Shown here one piece after another: positions 9,078 to 18,799 of a DNA stretch of 64,000 bases. Location of the stretch: positions 1 through 64,000 of the forward strand of contig JBJXFB010000150.1 of NCBI GenBank assembly GCA_046155895.1, in the 5' to 3' direction. A program made the position numbers and the translations under genes. Position 1 is the first letter of the stretch. Each line of letters starts with the position of its first letter. Source of the DNA: DASYPQ01 sp046155895 (lineage in GTDB: Bacteria > Planctomycetota > UBA1135 > GCA-002686595). A model generated the notes under the pieces. The model saw only the letters and a program-made list of their open reading frames with translations. It ran no database searches and was not told the origin of the DNA.

Positions 9078-12000
9078 ATGAGAAGCCTTTTCCTGCTCGC
9101 CGCCCTCGCGCTCATCGCGCCTCGCACTTCCCACCCTGCCGACTGGCGCGAGATCCGCGCGCGCGCAGAGAGCCTCTACGCCGAGAAGAGCTACCAGCTC
9201 GCGCACGAGGCCTACGCCGAGGCGACAACCCTCGAGCTCGGAAGCGCCGACCGGCGCTTCCTCCTTTTCCGCCTGGCGGACACGGACTGGCGCTCGGCCG
9301 CTTCCTCGGAGAACCCCGACTCGACGCGCATCGAACGGGCGCGCGCGGCGCTGCACGAGCTGCATTCGAAAGTCCAGCGGCCGGAGGACAAGGACGTGAT
9401 CTGGGCCGAGATCTCGGAATCGCTCGGCGACTACGAATGGATGCGGCGCGATTCGCAGAACCTCGGCGGCGCGATGCCGCACTACCAGGCGGCGCTCGAC
9501 TTCTGGGCCGGCGCGTCCGACGTCGAGACGGCGCGGCGGCGCTGGCTCGACATCGTCTTCCGCATGGGCTGGCCCGGCCGCGGCGAGGAATGGGGGCAGA
9601 ACTGGTGGGTCGGACAGATCCCGATCGAGATCGCCGAGAACGCGATGAAGATCGCCGTGCGCGACGAGGACCGCGCCCAGGCGGCATTCCTCTTCGCGAC
9701 GGTCGTCCGCCAGCAGGGGAGCGACTTCGACCGCCTCCGCCGCGGACTCGAGGCGCTCGACCGCGCGATCTCCGTCGGGCGCGAAACGCCTTGGCTCGAC
9801 GACGCCTTGTGGATCTCCGGGCAGTGGTACGAGACGCAGGGCGTGCCGACGATGCGCGAGGACGGCACGTGGGTGCAGACGCCCGACTACGTGAAGGCCC
9901 TCGAGGTCTACCACCGCCTGCTGCGCGAGTTCAAGAAGGGCGACACGCGCTGGCGCGATGCCGCCGAGGAAGCCGTGAAGCGCATCCTGCGCGCCGAGGT
10001 CTCCCTGGCGGTGGGCCAGGCCTTCCTGCCGGGCTCGGAAGTCGCCTACCACGTCTCGTGGCGCAACGTCGCGCGCGTGAACTTCGCCATCTATCCGATC
10101 GATCTCCCTCGGGACCTGCGTTTCGACGGCCGCGATCCGGGGCGGAGCGGGGAGGTCCAGGGGGCGGAGTGGCTGACCGGGGTGGATCTCTCCCGACTCG
10201 AGCGCCTGAACGCCTGGACGCACGAGACGAAGGACACGGGTGAACACCAGCCGGGTTCGGCAGAAATGCGCCTCGAGTCGAAGCTCGCGCCCGGCGCCTA
10301 CGTGCTCGAGGCGAGGGGCGGCGGGCGCTCGGCGCGCGAGCTCGTCCTCGTGTCGAGCACGGCGATCTTCCTGAAGGCGACGGGCCAGGAGGCCCTCCTG
10401 TGGGTGACGGACGCGCTCACGAGCGAGCCCGTCGCGAGCGCCGACGTCGCGTTCTGGGAGCGCTACCACGACGGATCGAGATGGCGCTGGGTCTCCCAGA
10501 CGCTGCGTACGGGCGAGGACGGGACGGTGCTCGCGAAGCTCGCGCGGCAGGCGAACAACTCCGAGATCTTCGCCGCGGCCTCGAAGGGCGAGCGCGCGGC
10601 CTTCGCGCTCGGCGGATCGTCGTGGCAGTCGCGCAACGAGGATCCCTGGAAGATCTACGCCTTCACGGACCGCTCGACCTACCGTCCGGGCGCCGCCGTC
10701 GAGTGGAAGGTCGTCGCGCGGACCCGTTCGAAGGGCTCCTACGCCACGCCGGCGGGCGCGAAGATCGAGTACGAGATCGCCGACCCGCGCGGGACGATCG
10801 TCGGGAAGGGCGATCTCGCGCTGAACTCGTTCGGCTCCGCGTGGGCGACCTTCGACGCGAACGCCTCGCTGCCCCTCGGCGAGTTCAACGTCACCTTCTT
10901 CGAGCCGCGGCGCGACGGCCGGCGGCACATCGGCTCGGCGACGCTCTTCCGCCTCGAGGAGTACAAGCTCCCCGAGTTCGAGGTGCGCGTCGCGATGGGC
11001 GGCGACGGCAAGCTCTTCCGCCTCGGCGACCGCGTCGAGGTCGTCGTCGAGGCGAACACCTTCTACGGCGCTCCGGTCGGCAACGCCGACGTCGAGGTGC
11101 TCGTGAAGCAGAGCCCGTACTGGAGGTCGCCGATCCCCGTGCGCGACTTCCCCTGGCTCTACGAGGATTCGAACCTGCGCGGCCATCGTTCCTGGGGAGG
11201 CGGCGGCCAGGTCGTCTCGCGCCTGACCGTGAAGACGGACGCCGAGGGCCGCGCGCAGGTCTTCTTCGAGACCCCCCGAGGCGCCGGCCAGGATCAGGAG
11301 TACACGATCGAGGCGCGCGTGACCGACGCGTCGCGCCGCGAGATCACCGGCGTGGGCAAGGTCCGCGTCGCGAACCTCGCGTACTCGGTCACCGCGAAGG
11401 CGGAGCACAACGTCTACCGGCCGGGCGACGAGCTCGGATTCACCTTCGAAGCGCGCGACGCGAACGAGAAACCCGTCGTCGCGACGGGAGAGGTCACGCT
11501 CGTGCGCAACCGCTGGGTGGAGGTGTGGATCGATCCGGCGGGCCGCGAGGTGCGCGGCCGACGCCACGAGCGCCCCGACGAGGGCTGGAAGCCCAAGTTC
11601 CGCGGCTACGAGACGGAATTCGTCGCGAAGAAGTCTCTGACGACCGACGCGGCCGGCATGGCGACGCTGAAAGTGCCCGCCGCGACCGAGGGCTACTTCA
11701 CGGCCACCTGGAGCAGCCGCGACGACCGCGGAAGCAAGATCGAGGCTTCGACGGTCGCGTGGGTCGCCTCCGGAAGCACTTCCGAGCTCGGCTACCACGC
11801 CGGCGGGCTCGACCTCGTCGTCGACAAGGACACGTTCAGGGCCGGCGAGACGGCGCCGGTCCTCGTCTGCACGCCCGAGAGCAACCGCTGGGTGCTCTTC
11901 AGCGTCGAGAGCGAGGTCCTGCACTCCTACCAGGTCGTGCACGTGACGGGGACGGCCAAGCTCGTCCTCCTGCCTGTGAAGGCGGAGCACGTTCCGAACG

Positions 12001-14981
12001 TGTACTTGTCCGGGCTCACGACCAGCGACGGCGACGCGCTCTTCGATATGGAGCAGGTCGTCGTGCCGCCGATCGAGCAGTTCCTGACGGTCGAGGTCAC
12101 ACCGGACAAGGCGGAGATCCTCCCGGGCGGCGAGGGGACGCTCACGGTGCGCACGCTCGACGCGCGCGGCGAGCCGCTCGCGGCCGAAGTCGCCTTGTCG
12201 CTCGTCGACGAAGCCGTCGCGGCGATCCAGGGAGAATACGCGGGCGATCCGCGGCAGTTCTTCTTCGGCGAGCGCCGCGGCATCTGGGTGCGCACGCAGT
12301 CGACCTTCGATCGCTACCGCTTCGGCAAGCTCGTGATCGGCGAGGACGGCCATCTGCACGACGAGCGCCAGGCGATACTCGATCAGCTGCGACGCGACCA
12401 GGACGGCGGGTACAAGGAAGAGCTCGGCCAAGCCAAGATGGCTCGGGGAATGGTCGGGGGCTTGGCAGACATGCGGAGCCGCAACGAGGGCGTCTACGAC
12501 GGCCCGAGCTCGGCCGCGGCACCCTCCGCGGCCAGGGAATCGGAGTCCAAACTCAACTACGCCGAGGCGAGCTTCGAGAAGGACGGCGAGTACCGGCAGG
12601 ATGCCGGCGAAGGCGGAGCCGCCGGCCCCGTCCAGGTGCGCACGGACTTCCGCGAGACGGCGCTGTGGAAGCCCGACCTCGTCACGGATGCGCAGGGACG
12701 CGCCACGGTCTCCGTGAAGTACCCCGAGTCGCTCACGCGCTGGAAAGCGACCGCCCGCGTCGCGGCGGCGGACGCTCGCTTCGGCATCGGGACGGCCGCG
12801 ACGCGGACGCAGAAGCCGCTCATCGCGCGCCTCCAGGCGCCGCGGTTCTTCGTCGTCGGCGACGAGGTGACGCTCTCGGGCCTTTTCGACAACCGCACGA
12901 ACGGCACGCTCGTCGTGCGTCCCGAGCTCGTCGCCGAGGGTCTCGACCTCCTGACTCCCGCGCCCGCGTCCGTCGCGATCGACGCGAACGGCCAGGCGCG
13001 CGTCGACTGGAAGGCGCGCGTCACGGTCTCGGGGATCGCCAAGCTCCGCCTCGTGGGACGCTCGGGCGAGCTCTCGGACGCGATGGAGAAGAGCTACCCG
13101 ATGGAGCCGCACGGAATCGACGCGCTCGTCGCCCGCGCGCTCAAGATGAAGGGCTCCGAGATCGCCTTCGCGCTCGACGTGCCCGCGGCGCGGCGCAAGG
13201 AAACGACGCAGTTCAAGGTCCAGGTGAGCCCGAGTCTCGCGGTGACGATGCTCGACGCGCTGCCCTACCTCGTCGACTACCCCTACGGGTGCACGGAGCA
13301 GACGCTCTCGCGCTTCCTGCCGGCTGCGATCGTCGCGAAGACGCTGAAGGACCAGGGACTGTCCGCCGAGGACGCGATGAGCCGCGTGTTCGGCGGCATC
13401 GAGACCGAGACGGCCGGAGCCTCGCATCCGAGGGGCAAGAAGTCCCTGGCCGAGCTCGACCGGATGATCCGCGAGGGCCTCGAACGGCTCTACGACTTCC
13501 AGCACGGCGACGGCGGATGGGGCTGGTGGAAGCAGGGCGACAGCGACCCGTTCATGACCGCGTACGTCGTGTGGGGCCTCTCGCTCGCGCGCGAGGCGGG
13601 ACTCGACGTCCGCACGGACGTGATCGAACGCGGCGCCAACCACCTCTCGCTCGAGATCGTCGAGGCGGAAGTGCAGCCCGACCTGGCCGCGTGGATGCTG
13701 CACGCGCTAGCGGTCTCCGGCCGGGGCAAGGGCGATGAGCGGGCCGACGCGGCCTTCGAGAAGCTCTGGAAGGACCGCCAGGGGCTCAACGCCTACTCGC
13801 GGGCCCTGTTCGCGCTCGCGGCGAAGTCGCTCGGACGAAACGAGCAGGCGAAAACGCTCGCCCAGAACCTGGCCAACGGCGCCATGAAGGACGAGACGCC
13901 CGACGTGTCGCGCGTCGATCCGACGACGGGCACGCACCACGACGCCGCGATGGCGACGGTGCACTGGGGCGCGGACAAGATGTGGAGGCGCTGGTCGGAG
14001 GGCCCGGTCGAGACGACGGCCTTCGCGCTGCGTGCGCTGCTCGCGATCGATCCGCAGAACCAGGGCGTGCGCGACCTGGCCGAGAAGTCCGTGAACTGGC
14101 TGGTGCAGAATCGCCGGGGCGCGCAGTGGAGCAACACGCGCGACACGTCGATCGCGATCCTGGCGCTGAACGACTGGCTCGGGAAGAGCGGCGAGATCGC
14201 GCGCGACGTGCAGTACGAGCTGGTCGTGAACGGCAAGTCGGTCGCGCGGCGCACGGTGACGGCCAAGGAGATGCTGTCGGCGCCCGCGGAGTTCACGATC
14301 GCGGCGGGTGACGTAGTCGACGGCGCGAACGAGATCCGCGTGAAGCGGATCGCGGGCGACGGTCCGCTCTACCTGGCCGCTCGCGCGAGCTTCTTCAGCC
14401 TGGAGGAGCCGATCCCCGCGCGGGGGACCCAGATCTACGTGAAGCGGCAGTTCTACAAGCGGGTCGGACGCCCGACGCTGCTGAAGGGCCAGATCTACGA
14501 GCGTTTCCCGCTCGAGGACGGCGGGACCGTGGCGAGCGGCGAGCGCGTCGAGGTCGTGCTGACGCTCGAGGCGAAGAACGACTTCGAGTACCTCGTGTTC
14601 GAGGACCTGAAGGCCGCGGGATTGGAAGCGGCCGGGCTCCTGTCGGGCGAGGCCGCGTACGTGCGCGAGCTGAAGTCAGGCGAGGTGGAGCACCGCTTCG
14701 CCGGAAACGTGCCCGCGATGATCCCCGATCCGAACGACCACGCGCGGTACACCGGGCGTCAGCGCTGGGTGCACCAGGAGCTGCGCGACCGAAAGGTGGC
14801 GCTCTTCGTGGACAAGCTGCCGCAGGGCGTGTGGGAGATCCGCTACGAGCTGCGCGCGGAGGTTCCCGGACGGTTCCATGCACTGCCGACGCTCGGTCAC
14901 GCGATGTACGTGCCGGAGATCAGGTGCAACGGGGCGGAGGCGCGGCTGACGGTGACGGAGCGGGGAGTGCAGGGGGAATAG
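9078..14981 (+). CDS. Alpha-2-macroglobulin family protein with thioester motif
   Basis: 1967 residues. It has a type I signal peptide (MRSLFLLAALALIAPRTSHP) without a lipobox Cys, so unlike E. coli YfhM it is not a lipoprotein. An unusual Tyr/Arg-rich helical region (about 30-300) precedes the macroglobulin beta-domains. The MG7/A2M domain begins near 1190 (WKPDLVTDAQGRATV). The thioester site is YGCTEQ, with Cys1405 and Gln1408 available to form the bond. The alpha/alpha toroid follows (GGWGWWKQGDSDPFMTAYV). Ala/Glu-rich sequence near 1150-1185 (SSAAAPSAARESESK) could be the bait segment. It probably traps foreign proteases in the periplasm. No PBP1C partner gene is adjacent. Confidence 0.93.
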   Translation: MRSLFLLAALALIAPRTSHPADWREIRARAESLYAEKSYQLAHEAYAEATTLELGSADRRFLLFRLADTDWRSAASSENPDSTRIERARAALHELHSKVQRPEDKDVIWAEISESLGDYEWMRRDSQNLGGAMPHYQAALDFWAGASDVETARRRWLDIVFRMGWPGRGEEWGQNWWVGQIPIEIAENAMKIAVRDEDRAQAAFLFATVVRQQGSDFDRLRRGLEALDRAISVGRETPWLDDALWISGQWYETQGVPTMREDGTWVQTPDYVKALEVYHRLLREFKKGDTRWRDAAEEAVKRILRAEVSLAVGQAFLPGSEVAYHVSWRNVARVNFAIYPIDLPRDLRFDGRDPGRSGEVQGAEWLTGVDLSRLERLNAWTHETKDTGEHQPGSAEMRLESKLAPGAYVLEARGGGRSARELVLVSSTAIFLKATGQEALLWVTDALTSEPVASADVAFWERYHDGSRWRWVSQTLRTGEDGTVLAKLARQANNSEIFAAASKGERAAFALGGSSWQSRNEDPWKIYAFTDRSTYRPGAAVEWKVVARTRSKGSYATPAGAKIEYEIADPRGTIVGKGDLALNSFGSAWATFDANASLPLGEFNVTFFEPRRDGRRHIGSATLFRLEEYKLPEFEVRVAMGGDGKLFRLGDRVEVVVEANTFYGAPVGNADVEVLVKQSPYWRSPIPVRDFPWLYEDSNLRGHRSWGGGGQVVSRLTVKTDAEGRAQVFFETPRGAGQDQEYTIEARVTDASRREITGVGKVRVANLAYSVTAKAEHNVYRPGDELGFTFEARDANEKPVVATGEVTLVRNRWVEVWIDPAGREVRGRRHERPDEGWKPKFRGYETEFVAKKSLTTDAAGMATLKVPAATEGYFTATWSSRDDRGSKIEASTVAWVASGSTSELGYHAGGLDLVVDKDTFRAGETAPVLVCTPESNRWVLFSVESEVLHSYQVVHVTGTAKLVLLPVKAEHVPNVYLSGLTTSDGDALFDMEQVVVPPIEQFLTVEVTPDKAEILPGGEGTLTVRTLDARGEPLAAEVALSLVDEAVAAIQGEYAGDPRQFFFGERRGIWVRTQSTFDRYRFGKLVIGEDGHLHDERQAILDQLRRDQDGGYKEELGQAKMARGMVGGLADMRSRNEGVYDGPSSAAAPSAARESESKLNYAEASFEKDGEYRQDAGEGGAAGPVQVRTDFRETALWKPDLVTDAQGRATVSVKYPESLTRWKATARVAAADARFGIGTAATRTQKPLIARLQAPRFFVVGDEVTLSGLFDNRTNGTLVVRPELVAEGLDLLTPAPASVAIDANGQARVDWKARVTVSGIAKLRLVGRSGELSDAMEKSYPMEPHGIDALVARALKMKGSEIAFALDVPAARRKETTQFKVQVSPSLAVTMLDALPYLVDYPYGCTEQTLSRFLPAAIVAKTLKDQGLSAEDAMSRVFGGIETETAGASHPRGKKSLAELDRMIREGLERLYDFQHGDGGWGWWKQGDSDPFMTAYVVWGLSLAREAGLDVRTDVIERGANHLSLEIVEAEVQPDLAAWMLHALAVSGRGKGDERADAAFEKLWKDRQGLNAYSRALFALAAKSLGRNEQAKTLAQNLANGAMKDETPDVSRVDPTTGTHHDAAMATVHWGADKMWRRWSEGPVETTAFALRALLAIDPQNQGVRDLAEKSVNWLVQNRRGAQWSNTRDTSIAILALNDWLGKSGEIARDVQYELVVNGKSVARRTVTAKEMLSAPAEFTIAAGDVVDGANEIRVKRIAGDGPLYLAARASFFSLEEPIPARGTQIYVKRQFYKRVGRPTLLKGQIYERFPLEDGGTVASGERVEVVLTLEAKNDFEYLVFEDLKAAGLEAAGLLSGEAAYVRELKSGEVEHRFAGNVPAMIPDPNDHARYTGRQRWVHQELRDRKVALFVDKLPQGVWEIRYELRAEVPGRFHALPTLGHAMYVPEIRCNGAEARLTVTERGVQGE

Positions 14982-14989
14982 AGGAGCAC

Positions 14990-16798
14990 TCACGGACTCC
15001 ACCACACCTGCCCGGTCTGCGTCGCGTTGAACTGCCCGCTGACCGAGCACCCGCCGAACACGTTCGGATCGCGGTAGTACACGACGTACCACCGGCTCTG
15101 GCCAGCGAGGATCAAGTCGCCGCGCGCTGCCGAGCGGACGGACACTTGCTCGTCACCCGCTGCGAAGTCAGGCACGCGGATGCCCCCGGCGGAGGAGAGC
15201 TGCGTGTACAGGCGCTCGACGTGTCCAGCCGCGCAGCGCACGCCCATGCCGAAGACGGCTCCGGACGAGTTCGCGGCGGTCCACTGCGACAGCACGCTCA
15301 AGGTCGCCGGCATCTGGTTCCGCGTGTGGAGGACGAGGCTGTCGGAGGAGAGGAACGTTCCTCCGGTCGCGAAGAGCACGGCGCCTCCCGTGCCCGCGGA
15401 GTTGTCGCAACCCCGGCCCGTGGCGTTCGGCGGGTTGCCACACGGACAGGCGATGACCCCTCCGGTCCCCGCATCGCACAGCTCGACGAACGCCGGACCG
15501 CCCGTGCGGTCGCGGACGAAGATGTCGCGGCGGACGTTCGTGTCGGCCGGGACGAGTTCCGGGGAGCTCGTCCCGAAGGTGACGTACCGTCCGGTCCGCG
15601 AGATGGACGGAGATTGGGAGCGCTGCGCTCCCTGCCTTCCATCGAAAGCGAGGCTGACGATCGTGGTCGTCCCGGCCTGCCGGTCATGCAGGAAGATGTC
15701 GGGAGCGGCGTTCGAGTCTCCAGGTGCCAGGTTCGTGGCCGCGCTCTCGAACACGACGAATCGACCATCGGCCGAGATCGAGGGGTCGCTGCTGGCCGCA
15801 TCGGCCTGGGTGCCCGTCGAGCTCAAGTTCACCCGCTCGGTCGTCGCTGCCGTGCGGTCGCGCACGAAGATGTCCGGCATCCCGTTCACGTCGTTCGGAA
15901 CGAGGCTCGTGGCGTGGCTCGAGAAGGCGACGAAGCGTCCGTCCGCGGAGAGGACGAGCTGGTCGACGTGCCCATCGGCCTCGGCTCCGTTCGAGGCGAC
16001 GTCGACGCGCTCCGTGATCCCGAGCTGTCGGTCGCGCACGAAGGCGTCCCAGCGCTGGTTCGTGTCGCCCGGAACGAGGTTGTCCGCGCAGCTCGCGAAC
16101 GAGACGAACCGGCCGTCGTCGGAGATCGATCCGGTGCCGGGATAGTTGTCGCTGTGGCAGTTGCCCTGGGCTGCCTGGGCACCGAGGCTCACTCGCTCGG
16201 TCGAACCGGTCAGCCGGTCGTGCACGAACACGTCCAGGGCGTCGTTGGTGTCCCCGGGGACGAGGTTCGTGGCGAAGCTGTAGAAGGACACGTAGCGTCC
16301 GTCGGGCGTGATGCAGCCCCCGAACGAGTGGTCGTTGGCCTGCACGCCGTTCGAAGCGACGCTGGCGATCTCGACCGCGCCCGAGAGGCGGCCGCGCACG
16401 AAGACGTCCTGGAAATCGTTCGTATCGCCGGGAACGAGGTTCGTGGCTACGCTGCAGAAGGAGATGAACCGGCCGTCGGGAGTGATCGAGGGCTGGTAGC
16501 TGTCGCTGTCGCCCTGCACGCCGTTCGCGTCGACGCTCGCGAGCCGGGTCTGCCCGGTCTGCCGGTCACGGATGAGGACGTCCCACGCGCCGTTGCTGTC
16601 GTTGGGCACGAGGTTCGACGCTTCGGTGCTGAATACGATGAAGCGCCCGTTGTCGGAGATCCGAGGCTCCCAGCTGTCCTCGTTCGCTTGAACACCGGTG
16701 GAGTCGACGCTGACGCGCTGCGTCACCTGGCCCGGTGCGGACGAGGCGAGGAGGGCGGCGAGCATCGAGGCGGATATCAGACCCGGCGTCGCATTCAT
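14990..16798 (-). CDS. Secreted seven-repeat TolB/PD40-like propeller protein with C-terminal Cys-Pro-Cys-Gly-Asn module
   Basis: 602 residues. A signal peptide is followed by seven repeats of about 55-58 residues, each of the form ERVS..G.QA..S, then PSIS.DGRFV.F.S.ATNLVPGDTN, then D.FVRDR. This is the PD40/TolB-like beta-propeller pattern. After residue about 425 comes a different module, starting with ACPCGNPPNATGRGC and ending in WYVVYYRDPN and GQVWWSP. The second module recurs in the HAF protein at 23982. The gene is convergent with the alpha-2-macroglobulin gene, 8 nt between the stops. Confidence 0.85.
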   Translation of the reverse strand: MNATPGLISASMLAALLASSAPGQVTQRVSVDSTGVQANEDSWEPRISDNGRFIVFSTEASNLVPNDSNGAWDVLIRDRQTGQTRLASVDANGVQGDSDSYQPSITPDGRFISFCSVATNLVPGDTNDFQDVFVRGRLSGAVEIASVASNGVQANDHSFGGCITPDGRYVSFYSFATNLVPGDTNDALDVFVHDRLTGSTERVSLGAQAAQGNCHSDNYPGTGSISDDGRFVSFASCADNLVPGDTNQRWDAFVRDRQLGITERVDVASNGAEADGHVDQLVLSADGRFVAFSSHATSLVPNDVNGMPDIFVRDRTAATTERVNLSSTGTQADAASSDPSISADGRFVVFESAATNLAPGDSNAAPDIFLHDRQAGTTTIVSLAFDGRQGAQRSQSPSISRTGRYVTFGTSSPELVPADTNVRRDIFVRDRTGGPAFVELCDAGTGGVIACPCGNPPNATGRGCDNSAGTGGAVLFATGGTFLSSDSLVLHTRNQMPATLSVLSQWTAANSSGAVFGMGVRCAAGHVERLYTQLSSAGGIRVPDFAAGDEQVSVRSAARGDLILAGQSRWYVVYYRDPNVFGGCSVSGQFNATQTGQVWWSP

Positions 16799-16849
16799 GG
16801 CGCTCTTCCCGACTTCGGCCGGGAGGGGGGGAAGCGGGCGATCATGCTA

Positions 16850-16901
16850 CCCCCGGATGCAGAAACTCGCTGGTGTCGCCGTCCGCCGACGATTCCGGGG
16901 G
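16850..16901 (-). terminator. Possible terminator hairpin after DUF1579 copy 2
   Basis: An 8-bp inverted repeat (16850-16857 with 16894-16901, CCCCCGGA/TCCGGGGG) lies 3 nt past the minus-strand stop at 16905. The 36-nt loop and lack of a T tract make this a weak call. Confidence 0.25.
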
Positions 16902-16904
16902 CGC

Positions 16905-17369
16905 TCAGCTCTCCCGCCGGTAGTTCCCGTCCATCATCGGCTTCCACGTCTTGCCGTCGGGCGAGTTCTCCATGTGCGAAGTCATCACGCCCGGCTTGGA
17001 GAGGTCGGTGGTCATCCGACAGAAACCCATCACGTTCTGGCACTGGAGCAGGAGCTTGTCGCCGTTCCACGCGCCGCGGAAGATGTCGACGCCGCCTCCC
17101 ATGCTGTCGAACCAGTGCAGCACGACCTGATTGGCCTTGGGATCCCACGTGTACACCGCGTGACCCTCGAAGGTGACGTTCGCGCCGCTGCGCTGCTCGT
17201 AGTCACCCGCGACGGCGTACCCGCCGACGACGACACGGCTGCGTGTGGTCGCCTGCGCCTCGCTGCCCTTCGGGGCCCACGGCGAGGGATGCATCTTCTC
17301 CGTTCCTTTCCAGATCCCGGCGAGCTTCTCGAGACGCTTGTGCTCTGCGGTCGGCTTCGGCATGTCCAT
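16905..17369 (-). CDS. Cytoplasmic DUF1579 family protein (copy 2)
   Basis: 154 residues from the ATG at 17369 (MDMPKPTAEHKRLEKLAG), chosen because AAGGAG lies 9 nt upstream. An in-frame ATG at 17399 (164 residues) also has a TACCCT box 8 nt upstream, so a leaderless longer form is possible. DUF1579 features: LAGIWKGTEKMHPSPW, GGYAVAGDYEQ, YTWDPKANQVVLHWFDS, and a C-terminal PMMDGNYRRE. There is no signal peptide, unlike copies 1 and 3. The ligand is unknown. Confidence 0.85.
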   Translation of the reverse strand: MDMPKPTAEHKRLEKLAGIWKGTEKMHPSPWAPKGSEAQATTRSRVVVGGYAVAGDYEQRSGANVTFEGHAVYTWDPKANQVVLHWFDSMGGGVDIFRGAWNGDKLLLQCQNVMGFCRMTTDLSKPGVMTSHMENSPDGKTWKPMMDGNYRRES

Positions 17370-17409
17370 GTCGTAGTTCTCCTTCGTCCGCGGCTCCATC
17401 GTCGCGGAG

Positions 17410-17425
17410 GGTAGGCCATCCTACC
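17410..17425. other. Short perfect hairpin upstream of DUF1579 copy 2
   Basis: GGTAGG (17410-17415) pairs with CCTACC (17420-17425) across a CCAT loop. It lies between the DUF1579 start and the alpha-2-macroglobulin relic and overlaps a minus-strand TAGGAT box, so it may be an operator or part of the promoter. Confidence 0.3.
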
Positions 17426-17442
17426 GTTCCGCCTGCGTGGGA

Positions 17443-17481
17443 CGCTTGACGGTGACGGAGCGCGGAGTGCAGGGTGAGTGA
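17443..17481 (+). pseudogene. 12-codon relic of an alpha-2-macroglobulin C-terminus
   Basis: Read in frame, these bases encode RLTVTERGVQGE and a TGA stop. That is the same peptide that ends the alpha-2-macroglobulin gene at 14943-14981. The two copies differ at five third- or first-codon positions, all silent, and in the stop codon (TAG versus TGA). No further similarity is visible upstream. The relic ends 3 nt before the ATG of the FG-GAP gene. It therefore looks like the tail of a second, mostly lost macroglobulin gene that once preceded the FG-GAP gene. Confidence 0.6.
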
Positions 17482-17484
17482 GCG

Positions 17485-18792
17485 ATGGCTGCGCCCACAC
17501 TTCTTCTCACGGTCCTCTGGACGCTCCCTCTCGGTGACGCCAGCGCCTTCGCCACGAGCGTCGCGCTCGTCGGCGACCTCAACGGCGACAAGGCGTCCGA
17601 AGTCCTCGTCGGCTCGCCCTCCGACGGCGAGGAGAATCGCGGCCGGGCCTTCGTCTTCAGCGGGCGGGACGGAGAGCTGCTCCGCACCCTCGACGGGCCC
17701 TCGTCCGGAAGCGGCTTCGGCCTCGCTCTCGACGCCCTCGGAGATCTCGACGGCGACGGTTTCCCCGACTTCGCGATCGGCGCGCCCTACGTCGCTTCCG
17801 ACAAGCCCAACTCCCGTGCGCAAGGCCTCGTCCAGCTCGTCTCCGGCAAGGACGGCTCCATCTTCCGCACCCTCGCGCCGCTCCACGACGAGCTCTACTT
17901 CGGCACCGACCTCACCGCCCTCGACGACCTCGAGGGCGACAAGAAGGACGACCTCCTCGTCCGCGCTCGCGTCGGCGCGGGCGAGGCCGAGCACGAGCGC
18001 TTCGTCGCCTTCTCCTCCGCGACCGGCAAGCGCCTCTTCGCCGTCGACAGCCCTCCCGGCGTCACCAGCCTGGACCTCGGCCGCCCTCTCGCGCGCCTTC
18101 CCGACGCCGACGGCGACGGGGTCCCCGACTTTGCCGTCGAGTACGGCCGCGAAGTCCACGTCCGCTCCGGCAAGGACGGCCGCCACGTCGCTACCTTCTC
18201 CTCCTCCCTTCCCGACGACGCCCGCAGCGCCTTCGGCTTTTCCATCTGCGGCATCCCGGGCAAGCCCGTCCTCGTCGCCGTCGGCGATCCGCGCGAAGAG
18301 GTCCACGGCTCCATCCGCGTCATCCCGATCGTCCTCGGCGAGGGCAACGAGCAGCGCGCGGCCTCCGAGAAGGCGCTCTACCTCCTCGGCGACGAGGACT
18401 ACACCGGCGTCGGCTGCTCGCTCGCCCTCGCCGGCGACGTCGACGGCGACGGCACGCCCGATCTCGTCGCGGGCCTCTCCGACGGGCGCAAGGGAGGCCT
18501 CATGATCCTCGGCACGGACGACCTCGAGAGCTCGCGCGCGATCGAGGACTCCCCGAAGGAGGGCAAGCTGCCGGCCGGTTGGCGCGTCGCCTCGGGCCGC
18601 GACGTCGACGGCGACGGCACCCCCGACGTCGCGATCGCGCGGCATTGGCCGACGGCGGGTCCCGGCGCGGCGCGAGGAGTGGTCCTCGTCTCCGGGCGCG
18701 GCGGGCGCCCGCTGCGCGAGATCGTTTCCCCGGCCACGGAGCCCGCGGCGAAGGATCCCGGGTCTCCGAGCGAGCCGAAGAAGCCGAAGTGA
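17485..18792 (+). CDS. Secreted FG-GAP/VCBS-repeat protein
   Basis: 435 residues with a signal-like N-terminus (MAAPTLLLTVLWTLPLGDASA). It has at least five integrin-type FG-GAP repeats with DxDxDG calcium loops: GDLNGDK near 30, GDLDGDGFPDFAIGAP near 88, PDADGDGVPDFAVEY near 205, GDVDGDGTPDLVAGL near 315 and RDVDGDGTPDVAIAR near 372. These fold as a beta-propeller. It is probably a calcium-stabilised surface protein. It sits directly behind the macroglobulin relic and 7 nt before the SagB-type gene. Confidence 0.88.
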   Translation: MAAPTLLLTVLWTLPLGDASAFATSVALVGDLNGDKASEVLVGSPSDGEENRGRAFVFSGRDGELLRTLDGPSSGSGFGLALDALGDLDGDGFPDFAIGAPYVASDKPNSRAQGLVQLVSGKDGSIFRTLAPLHDELYFGTDLTALDDLEGDKKDDLLVRARVGAGEAEHERFVAFSSATGKRLFAVDSPPGVTSLDLGRPLARLPDADGDGVPDFAVEYGREVHVRSGKDGRHVATFSSSLPDDARSAFGFSICGIPGKPVLVAVGDPREEVHGSIRVIPIVLGEGNEQRAASEKALYLLGDEDYTGVGCSLALAGDVDGDGTPDLVAGLSDGRKGGLMILGTDDLESSRAIEDSPKEGKLPAGWRVASGRDVDGDGTPDVAIARHWPTAGPGAARGVVLVSGRGGRPLREIVSPATEPAAKDPGSPSEPKKPK

Positions 18793-18799
18793 GCGCACG

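Noticed and set aside
8916..13703. Long minus-strand open frame opposite the alpha-2-macroglobulin gene
   Set aside because: Composition is Arg/Glu/Leu-rich without any recognisable motif; it mirrors the codon pattern of the real gene on the plus strand.
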